Source of the DNA: Globobulimina sp.
Taxonomy: Eukaryota; Foraminifera; Rotaliida
Direction: 5' to 3'
Length of the DNA: 5,207 nt
NCBI GenBank assembly: GCA_003354225.1
Contig: PIVH01000671.1
Span: 1 to 5,207 of the forward strand
Shown: positions 1 to 5,207 of the stretch, in pieces
Layout: every line of letters begins with the position of its first letter
Position numbering within the stretch: the stretch's first letter is position 1
Notes under the pieces: generated by a model
Told to the model about the DNA's origin: nothing
What the model saw: the letters and a program-made list of their open reading frames with translations, nothing else
Database searches by the model: none
Position numbers and translations under genes: made by a program

Positions 1-53
1 ACTAAAAAACTGTGTGTTTTGACTACAAATCTTTTAGTTTGACACGAACAATC

Positions 54-83
54 ATGTCCTGTCCGCACAGCGTTCTGTTTTAA
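54..83 (+). other. Short upstream ORF before the lysine-rich gene
   Basis: An ATG at 54 with A at -3 opens nine codons and stops at TAA 81-83, 15 bases before the ATG at 99. If the transcript starts upstream of 54 this could dampen translation of the main frame. No transcription start is visible, so this is only a possibility. Confidence 0.2.
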
Positions 84-98
84 ATCTACACTTTTACG

Positions 99-767
99 AT
101 GCCAGCACCAAAGAAAAAACCAAAAAAACGTCACAAAGGCGCAGGAAAACATAAAAAGCCAAAACCAAAACCAAAAAATAAAGACCACACAGACGAAAAA
201 AAAGAAATGAAAATGGATGAATCGTTGCAAATTCGCGGCGTTACTATGGTCCCATTGCATGTATACAAAGAAAGTAAACAAACATTCCCTCCCTATACTA
301 TCCTATACTTTTTATATATAAACACATCATATTCCATGTCAATAATAATGATAACACAGTATTTGCCATTTACATTGGTCTCATTTGTAGCCATATTGCA
401 TGTCATTGGTTTAATGGGCATCACGCAAACTTGCTTAATAATATGTGGTACGTGGATCGGATGGGGAATTTTGAGATATTTTGCTCCGAATTTGCAAAAT
501 CGCCATTTGAAAGGGAACTGCTCCGAAGACTTTGAGTTACAATATTTATTTCCTCCGATATTGAGGTTCCCAGTACGGCAAATAGCAAATATTACGTATG
601 CGATATTTAAAAATATTGGCTGTTGTGAGACGCAGTCGACGTCGCGTTCAAAATTGCAAATAAACAGTCAAACAAATCAACGGGACATAACTGGAGCCAG
701 TCTATATAAAATAATAATATTTTTTTTTCTTCAAAACACTAAGAAATCAATTAAAGATTTCACCTAA
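99..767 (+). CDS. Hypothetical lysine-rich protein, unspliced reading (222 codons)
   Basis: I do not recognise this protein. The ATG has A at -3. Residues 2-36 are dominated by Lys and Pro with some Arg/His, resembling a nuclear-localisation or nucleic-acid-binding tail. Residues about 63-127 are strongly hydrophobic and could form two or three membrane segments (about 66-87, 89-108, 111-127). The rest is polar with no motif I can name. Codons from about residue 205 on lie beyond the 11-bp repeat at 701-711, so the last 18 or so residues would be antisense LINE 3' end rather than native sequence. A nine-codon upstream ORF (54-83) precedes the start. The alternative is a two-exon gene (99-273 joined to 360-535) encoding about 116 residues. 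The unspliced frame being open for 223 codons in AT-rich DNA favours it; the soluble-looking exon 2 favours splicing. The two cannot both be the main product. Confidence 0.45.
   Translation: MPAPKKKPKKRHKGAGKHKKPKPKPKNKDHTDEKKEMKMDESLQIRGVTMVPLHVYKESKQTFPPYTILYFLYINTSYSMSIIMITQYLPFTLVSFVAILHVIGLMGITQTCLIICGTWIGWGILRYFAPNLQNRHLKGNCSEDFELQYLFPPILRFPVRQIANITYAIFKNIGCCETQSTSRSKLQINSQTNQRDITGASLYKIIIFFFLQNTKKSIKDFT
274..359 (+). other. Candidate 86-bp GT-AG intron in the lysine-rich gene
   Basis: The stretch begins GTAAAC and ends AACACAG, with pyrimidine-rich patches between. Removing it joins a 175-nt and a 176-nt exon into exactly 117 codons including the stop at 533-535. The downstream frame is open from 278 to 532 and reads as ordinary soluble protein, rich in His, Asn and Trp and ending in a charged helix-like stretch (FERELLRRL) before TGA. 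The unspliced frame over the same bases is hydrophobic. No strong branch-point consensus is visible. RNA evidence would decide. Confidence 0.35.
701..711. repeat. Left copy of 11-bp target-site duplication
   Basis: TCTATATAAAA here recurs exactly at 4688-4698. The two copies bracket the minus-strand LINE, with the A tail just inside this copy and the truncated 5' end abutting the other. That is the arrangement expected from target-primed reverse transcription. The motif is AT-rich, so chance cannot be excluded, but both position and orientation fit. Confidence 0.6.
720..728 (-). other. Short poly(A) tail of the LINE
   Basis: Nine consecutive T on the plus strand are nine A on the element strand, close to its 3' end and 8 bp inside the left target-site duplication. 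The bases between tail and duplication (ATTATTATT-like on the element strand) may be degenerated tail or a second tail repeat. Confidence 0.5.
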
Positions 768-820
768 TACACAAGCAAGAAACACTAATAAATAGTATAA
801 ACAAACAAGGATACAGCCCT

Positions 821-826
821 TTTATT
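821..826 (-). terminator. Candidate AATAAA polyadenylation signal of the LINE
   Basis: TTTATT on the plus strand reads AATAAA on the element strand, about 70 bases after the stop of the RNase H frame. It lies about 90 bases before the A tail, farther than the usual 10-30, so it may not be the signal actually used. Confidence 0.3.
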
Positions 827-894
827 TGGGGGCGAAACCAATGAACAAAGGTAAATAAAAATATTTGAAGCAATATACAGAGTATAAAGCTCCC

Positions 895-2979
895 TTAATC
901 CGAAATGATCGGATATAAATTCATTAGATCTACTTGGTATAGGTATTGAAATCTTTTTGTTTCTTTTGTGTATCGTAGAATGTTTTTCCAGATATTTACT
1001 TGAGTCTCTGTGTCTAGCTCCTCGTCAATGTCTGGAGGCCGGCGGATTGTATATGGGTAGAGTATCTCGTTGAGTGTAAATCTAATCACATTACGAAATC
1101 CAATCCAAAGAGGAAGGCAGAGGAAGGCATTTAATTCGATATGGCCTGATATGAAGCGATTTAGCATCGCCGCTTCGTCTTTATTGAGGAAACTGATTAT
1201 TTTATTAAGTTTATTATGTAATTTGGGATTCGCTTTATTCATTTTGTAGCTGTCACGGATTGGAGTTGTATTTCGATTAAGCCATGATTTATTCCATTGG
1301 AATCTTATTTGTTTATGTAATTGGGTAATGGTGGTATTGTATGAGATTTGATTGAAGAGCGATTGGTCATATTTTGTATGTTTTGCTGCAAAGTTGGCCA
1401 ATCGATCAACTTCGTCATTAAATATATTATTATTATGCGATTTTATTTTTATAAAAGATATAAATATATTCGGTTTGTTCTGTTTTATTTGCATTAATTT
1501 TATATATATATTTTCTATTAATATTTTAGTTTCATTATATTTTGGATAATTTTGGCCATTGATGAATTGGAGGAGTGGAAGGTTATCAATATAGATTTTA
1601 TAATGGATATGTGAGTTATTTGAGGCATTCAGGATGTAATTTAGTATCATATGGACAGCTTCAATCTCAGCTGTGGTGATTGTTACTGGGATTTTGAAAT
1701 AGAAGGCTTGTTTAAATGCCTTTGGATGGGATGGTTGTGATGGGATATAAATAGCAGCTCCTCCTTTTCCTGGATTTGGGTCACATGATCCATCTGTAAA
1801 CGCTAAGGTGATATCAGCATTATTGATCATTGATGGGTTTGCCGGATATATATTGACATCAAAGTTTGCAGGCATTAATTTTAAGTTATATGCTGGCGAC
1901 GAGGTTACCTGCAATTTATTCATTGTATTAAAGTCTTGCGAGAGGGCTTTGATGGTATTATTTTCCAGACAATATTTTGTGGCAATTATTAATGGATTTT
2001 TATTTAGATTTGAGAATTTATTTGAAATTGTTTTGCTTGATTTTCTGTATTGGTGGGATTGGATGGTTTGCTTATATTTATTTAGGGCAATATACGTTTT
2101 ATTTAGGGGATGGTAGTTATCGTTATAATAAACTCTGGCAAGTTGCCGCATTGTCAAATAATGGGCTCTATATTTAATGGGTTCAATTTTTAGGAGGAAT
2201 TGGAGGTTATCCATTGGCGAATCCAATCTGCAGGGAATCGCTAAGCGGAGGAACTTATTTTGGAGGATTTTTAATAGATTTTTGGAGTCATACGGGAAGT
2301 AATGGGATAATCCATACTCTATTCTGGAGCGAGCGAGTGATTTATAGAGAATTGCTATGGAGAGCGGTGACAGTTTTATACCGGATTTCATTGTGAAGAA
2401 AAGTCGCCAATAACTGCTCATAGTTTTGGTCTTTATTTTGGCAAAATGTGCATGGAAATTTAAGCGTTCGTCAAACCATAAACCAAGATATCGGGCAGAT
2501 TTTTGGTATTGCACTGGATTTTGAAGTATTGTATATTTACTTATTTGGGATATTTTATTGGTATTTGGATCAGTTTTATTTGTATATTTAGGATGGAATT
2601 TGAGAGGATTGCTGTGGGAGAAGTTCATGGAGAGGCACTTGGATGGATTTATCATTAATTGCCATTTAATACACCAATCTCCGAAATTATTCAATTCTTT
2701 TTGGAGGAATTTATAGCGGATTGGATCTTTGCTTCCAGGGCTTGTCCAAAAAGCAGTATCATCTGCAAAACAAGCGAAATGAACAAAATTTGGGAAATTC
2801 AATTTAAAATCATTGGTAAAAATTATATATAGGATGGGAGATAACGCAGATCCTTGCGGGACACCAATTGGTTGGGCTACCCAATTGGACTCTGCTTTTT
2901 TAGCAATAACTTTGGTGTATCTTGATTGTATAAATGAAGCAAGTACATTTAAAATATTTCCTTTTATGTTATTTTTAAT
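895..2979 (-). pseudogene. LINE polyprotein, 3' half: RT palm/thumb plus RNase H
   Basis: A continuous frame of about 695 codons, the least damaged part of the element. It enters in phase after the A run at 2972-2976, so there is no native start here. RT motif B (GVPQGSALSP) lies at 2865-2836 and motif C (FADD) at 2769-2758. Motif D follows (W-x3-W-x2-MINPSKC, about 2680-2635), then motif E (YLGLWFDERLNFHAH, about 2490-2445) and a thumb-like region. RNase HI spans about 1812-1363. Its catalytic set is visible: Asp in FTDGS (1794-1792), Glu in TTAE (1668-1666), Asp in IYIDN (1587-1585), His in IKSH (1437-1435) and Asp in DEVDRLAN (1407-1405). The domain copies DNA from element RNA at the nicked target, and RNase H removes the RNA template. 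After it comes a stretch beginning LNRFISGHIELNAFL, typical of LINE C-termini, but the cysteine-histidine knuckle usually following is absent. Confidence 0.9.
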
Positions 2980-3554
2980 TTATATATCAATCCATTATGC
3001 CACACACTATCATAGTCTTTGGAGAAATCTGTAAATACAGCGTCAGTGTCACTGACCATATCAAAAGATGTTTGTATATCAGTTATAAAAGTTGTTAACA
3101 CATCGCAGCAGCGGTTAATCTGAAAGCCACATTGGTAGTTATTAAATATCTTGTTTGCAACGCAAAAGTGTTGGAGTCTGTTTGCTAAGATTTTTTCAAA
3201 AACTCTACCAAGGCAAGAAGATATCGCAAGGGGTCTGTAGTTTATAGGGTTACTGTGGTCTTTGTTTGGCTTTGGAATTGGTAGTAAATGAGAGAAGTTC
3301 CAGTAGCTGGGGAATATTCCTTTGGTCATACATTTATTAAACAGAGGAAGTAAGCAGTCAATAAGCGGCTCACCGCCATACTTTATCATTTGGTTATGGA
3401 TTCTATCTGGTCCATACGCTTTATGTGTGTCAAGGTTTCTTATCACTGAACGAATTTCGTATTCTAAAATTGGATCATTCAATATTTTGTATTCATTATT
3501 CGGTATAGGAATTTCTGTATTGATTTGTGAAGGAGTCTGTATTTTTGTACAATT
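2964..3554 (-). pseudogene. LINE polyprotein, RT fingers and palm (motif A)
   Basis: This frame carries the N-terminal RT blocks: the KAYGPDRIHNQMIK block, then LLPIPKPNKD and INYRPLAISSCLGRVFEKIL (fingers), then QCGFQINRCCD where LINEs usually show QxGFR. Palm motif A is FTDFSKDYDSVW, with the catalytic Asp at 3029-3027. The frame ends at TAA 2966-2964, but homology continues in the next frame after an A5 run (2976-2972), which looks like a one-base loss. Upstream the open frame begins at 3554, and homology joins the preceding frame at an A5 run (3546-3542). No ATG begins it; this is an internal piece of one broken ORF2. Motif A has Asp where the family usually has Ala (K-A-F/Y-D). Confidence 0.9.
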
Positions 3555-3568
3555 TTATCTTCAGATAT

Positions 3569-4180
3569 TCATATAATATGATTATCATTTTTATCATTTA
3601 TTGGTGAGTTTTTATGTTTGTTTAGGAATTTGGAGACAAAATCATTTATATATTTATGCCAATTATTATATTTATCACTTATTTTAGGTTTAGGGGGTCT
3701 GGTCATTGCCTCTTGCAATGCTTTTGCTTGTTGGTATGGATCAATTATATTTGAATTATTTTTATAGTTTAATGGAGGGATATTATTTGTATTGATTCCA
3801 TTTGATTTGTTATTTGATATAGTTCGCCAGAAACGGCGGCCATAATCTTTGCATGTTTGGATATATTTATTTATTCTATTATTATACTCAAATTTAGCCA
3901 CTTTAATTGCACTTAATTTCTTTGATTGTAATGCATTTAATATAGGTTTTAATCGTTTATATTTGGGGAATATATGGAAGTCAGTGGCATTTCGGATGGC
4001 TTTTTTCTTCATTCTTTGGATTCGGCGCCTAAGGCGTTTGCAGCGTCTTTTTAGTTTTTTTATTTTGTTGTTCCACCATGGTTTATGGCCTCGATCGTAA
4101 TATTTGTATCCTATGGATTGCTCAGCTGTGAATAGGATAAGATACGTTAGCTGCTCTGTGTATATATTTGGATTCAGATC
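3569..4180 (-). pseudogene. LINE polyprotein, basic linker between endonuclease and RT
   Basis: This frame joins the endonuclease C-terminus to RT. It holds the HKPWWNNKIKKLKRRCKR-type segment typical of LINE ORF2 linkers, then a long very basic helix-prone stretch (about 4060-3985). A YGRRFWRTI motif follows (about 3840-3815), like the block where many LINEs read FW in this region. Near the end are polar, Asn-rich residues. A TGA at 3571-3569 stops the frame, although plausible protein continues for about eight codons in the same frame up to the A5 run at 3546-3542. An ATG exists at 4225 in this frame, but its first residues are out of phase with the endonuclease motif SDHVPIA on the neighbouring frame, so it is not a true start. 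Confidence 0.8.
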
Positions 4181-4292
4181 AAAAAGAGGTGGCAATGGGA
4201 ACGTGGTCGGAGCAGTTTTTGTCATACAAAGAATGGAGAATAGACCAATTTGTATTAAGGTTAGATCAATTGCAGATTTGGTTTGGAAGGAT
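4179..4292 (-). pseudogene. LINE endonuclease C-terminal piece, twice frameshifted
   Basis: Two diagnostic endonuclease motifs sit in different frames. SAIDLTLI is at 4276-4253. NTNWSILHSL leads to SDHVPIA (SDH at 4211-4203) in the frame one base off. In endonuclease/exonuclease/phosphatase enzymes the SDH motif contributes the catalytic Asp and His. The frame changes at about 4250 and again at the T5 run 4185-4181, just before the in-frame TGA 4181-4179, and then joins the linker frame at DLNPN. The domain is recognisable but not translatable as a unit. Confidence 0.8.
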
Positions 4293-4676
4293 TTATGTTA
4301 TATTTAATATTTGCATTCCAAGGTGGTTTAGACCATTGATGAAGTTATCTGATTCATTGGTGGATCGATTACTGCCCCATATTAGATTTGGGATGTTGAA
4401 ATCGCCGGCAATTATGTTTTTATCGGTAGGCAATGGATAGTCAAATATTTGATCAATATTTGGGTTTCTAGGACAATTATAAAGGGAATGGATACCAATA
4501 TCTTGGTCTCCACTGTGTAGGATAATACTAGTTATATGACAATTTTTTGTACGATGGTTATGGTTATAATTTGGTGGGGAGTTTAATGGAGTGATTATCA
4601 AAGTGTTTCTATATAATATGGCAGTTTCTGTGCCTGTATAATGGTCGTGGTCATCGTCGAGGTCGAGGTCGAGGTT
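4293..4676 (-). pseudogene. LINE endonuclease N-terminal remnant (5'-truncated)
   Basis: The frame is open from after TAG at 4679-4677 to TAA at 4295-4293. Recognisable endonuclease sequence begins near TAILYRNTL (about 4627-4602). It continues through a strand-rich stretch to SLYNCPRNPN and the metal-site motif AGDFN (GDFN at 4406-4395), followed by WGS and NHLGMQIL. These match the middle of the APE-type LINE endonuclease that nicks target DNA. The first part of the domain, with the catalytic Glu (QE motif), is absent because the element ends upstream. The first codons (Leu-Asp repeats, then Asp/His) are hexamer repeat rather than domain. With the catalytic Glu missing, the nuclease should be dead. 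Confidence 0.85.
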
Positions 4677-4692
4677 CTATTTCTATTTCTAT
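4657..4692. repeat. Two contiguous hexamer arrays at the LINE 5' junction
   Basis: On the plus strand TCGAGG occurs three times (4657-4674), immediately followed by TTCTAT three times (4675-4692), in the same six-base register. The second array runs into the right target-site copy, sharing its TCTAT. Endonuclease homology fades out at the first array. Such repeats could arise by slippage while the truncated 5' end was joined to target DNA, the TTCTAT unit being templated by the target site. Confidence 0.85.
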
Positions 4693-4698
4693 ATAAAA
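4688..4698. repeat. Right copy of 11-bp target-site duplication
   Basis: An exact copy of the 11 bases at 701-711, abutting the 5'-truncated end of the LINE. It overlaps the last TTCTAT unit and leads into an A run ending at 4704. Confidence 0.6.
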
Positions 4699-4714
4699 AA
4701 AAAACAAATTAAAC

Positions 4715-4753
4715 AATATAAATTACAAATATCACATAAATATAAATTACAAA
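4715..4753. repeat. 15-bp direct repeat, 24-bp offset
   Basis: AATATAAATTACAAA occurs at 4715-4729 and again at 4739-4753 with nine bases between. It lies in low-complexity AT-rich DNA right of the LINE. No gene is seen from 4699 to about 4800. Confidence 0.8.
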
Positions 4754-4799
4754 ACTCATTATTTAATTTGCTGAATAATTTAATTTAATTTGTAATTAA

Positions 4800-5060
4800 T
4801 TGTTGGATGATCGATTGAATTGGATTTGAGCTGTAATTGTTGGGTGATTGGACGGACGATCTCGTGGTCGATTAATTGTTGGATGGTGTCGTGGTGAATT
4901 GGTGATTGATTGAATTAAATTGGTTGTTGATTGTTGCGGTGATTGATTGTTGTAATTGTGTGAATTTGATTGTTGGAATTGTGCGAATTTAATTGTTGAT
5001 TGCCGTGGTGTTCTTGATTCAATCCCGTTGGATTGATTGCACGAATCCCGTTGGATTGCT
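4800..5060. repeat. TTGATTG/TTGTTG-rich degenerate repeat tract with 23-bp units
   Basis: The plus strand is a patchwork of GATTG, TTGTTG and AATTG words with almost no C. A 23-bp unit is tandemly duplicated at 4954-4976 and 4977-4999 with three mismatches. A perfect 15-bp repeat, AATCCCGTTGGATTG, lies at 5021-5035 and 5044-5058, also 23 bases apart. The minus strand has an open stretch (about 5139-4915) rich in Asn, Gln, His and Thr. It lacks a proper ATG, and its composition follows from the repeats, so I do not call it a gene. Confidence 0.7.
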
Positions 5061-5126
5061 TAGACTCATTTGTGTATTTGTACGGTTCGATTAACCGCCA
5101 AAAGGAATTCAAACATAAACACGTAC

Positions 5127-5143
5127 CGTTTTGGTTGGTTCAT
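5127..5143 (-). other. Candidate short first exon of a minus-strand gene
   Basis: On the minus strand an ATG at 5143-5141 starts five codons (Met-Asn-Gln-Pro-Lys) and a split codon, followed directly by GTACGT (5126-5121), a good donor site. Read without splicing the frame ends after 26 codons. Upstream, 5207-5151 is CT-rich on this strand, as seen in 5' UTRs or promoters of some compact genomes. No acceptor or second exon could be identified with confidence in the repeat tract, so this is speculative. Confidence 0.2.
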
Positions 5144-5207
5144 GTTGATGTTCGCCGAAGACTGAAGAAGGAAGAGAGGATGGAGAGAGGATGAAAGTGG
5201 TTTTTCG

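Larger units (their letters stand above)
712..894 (-). other. LINE 3' UTR
   Basis: This is the non-coding stretch between the stop of the RT-RNase H frame (codon ending at 895) and the left direct repeat. It contains one AATAAA signal and ends in an A-rich tail followed by a TATTATTATT-like stretch. The 3' boundary rests on the direct repeat, and another element copy would confirm it. On the plus strand the unspliced lysine-rich frame runs into this stretch as far as 767. Confidence 0.55.
712..4687 (-). mobile_element. 5'-truncated LINE (non-LTR retrotransposon) with endonuclease, RT and RNase H
   Basis: On the minus strand the domains run in standard LINE order: apurinic-type endonuclease (GDFN, SAIDLTL, SDHVPI), a basic linker, reverse transcriptase with fingers, palm motif A, motif B (GVPQGSALSP) and motif C (FADD), then an RNase HI domain and a C-terminal tail. 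It ends in a roughly 180-base 3' UTR and a short A tail. There are no LTRs, no integrase and no protease. The start of the endonuclease with its QE-type catalytic Glu is missing, and there is no ORF1, as expected for 5' truncation. The product is interrupted at about 4293, about 4250, 4181-4185, 3569-3571, 3542-3546 and 2972-2976, so the copy is non-autonomous as read. Clades that carry RNase H include I, LOA, Tad and relatives. I cannot assign one without a tree. Confidence 0.93.

Noticed and set aside
1352-2396. Several plus-strand open frames of 60-100 codons across the RT/RNase H region
   Set aside because: They are antisense to a frame with clear RT and RNase H motifs. Their Ile/Leu/Phe-rich composition is what antisense AT-rich coding DNA gives.
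3569-3571. Alternative genetic code reading TGA as an amino acid
   Set aside because: Only isolated TGAs interrupt the element, they accompany frameshifts, and Trp positions in conserved motifs use TGG.
3569-4225. ATG at 4225 as the start of a separate gene
   Set aside because: The endonuclease SDH motif reads through this position in a neighbouring frame, so the first residues after the ATG are out-of-phase endonuclease sequence.
2813-4440. Plus-strand open frames opposite RT, linker and endonuclease
   Set aside because: They are shadows of the minus-strand LINE frames, with no motif of their own.
712-4687. Group II intron, retron or LTR retrotransposon as source of the RT
   Set aside because: APE-type endonuclease before RT, RNase H after it, an A tail and the absence of LTRs, integrase or intron RNA structure point to a LINE.
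4800-5060. CRISPR-like array
   Set aside because: Repeats are degenerate, AT-rich and tandem, without uniform repeats alternating with unique spacers. The context is eukaryotic.
4915-5139. Minus-strand Asn/Gln-rich open frame as a LINE ORF1 or independent gene
   Set aside because: It has no native ATG (it would begin at TTG), lies outside the target-site duplication and takes its composition from the repeat tract. No gag, RRM or zinc-knuckle motif is visible.
1-5207. tRNA or rRNA genes
   Set aside because: No cloverleaf-like or rRNA-like sequence was recognised on either strand by eye.

Overview
This is AT-rich eukaryotic DNA, judged by eye. It carries a long non-LTR (LINE-type) retrotransposon in reverse orientation, short possible introns and no bacterial gene organisation. 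The host cannot be named from the sequence. A compact AT-rich genome (fungus, protist or small invertebrate) fits best, but that is inference.

Layout. Positions 1-711 (+) hold an unrecognised lysine-rich open frame starting at 99. It can be read straight through, or as a small two-exon gene with an 86-bp GT-AG intron and a stop at 533-535. Positions 712-4687 (-) hold one LINE copy. On the minus strand it reads: endonuclease remnant (4676-4179), basic linker (4180-3569), reverse transcriptase (3554 to about 2500), RNase H (about 1812-1363), a C-terminal region to 895, a 3' UTR and a short A tail. It appears 5'-truncated: the start of the endonuclease and any ORF1 are absent. It is flanked by an 11-bp direct repeat at 701-711 and 4688-4698, the probable target-site duplication. 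Positions 4657-4692 hold two contiguous hexamer arrays at the truncated 5' junction. Positions 4699-5207 hold no convincing gene, but contain short direct repeats of 22-24 bp period, a TTGATTG-rich tract and, near the right edge, a CT-rich minus-strand stretch followed by an ATG and a GTACGT donor-like site.

The LINE protein is broken by several frame changes and stops in its upstream half, three of them at 5-base A/T runs. Its downstream half, RT motif B to the RNase H C-terminus, is a single open frame of almost 700 codons. All expected RNase H catalytic residues are present. The copy is therefore either recently dead or partly a victim of homopolymer sequencing error.

The LINE lies antisense to the left-hand gene. 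Depending on how that gene is read, the insertion falls in its 3' UTR or replaces the last residues of its protein. I see no novel defence or mobile system beyond this retrotransposon. The points most worth checking are the RNase H-bearing LINE itself, its junction structure and the two readings of the host gene.
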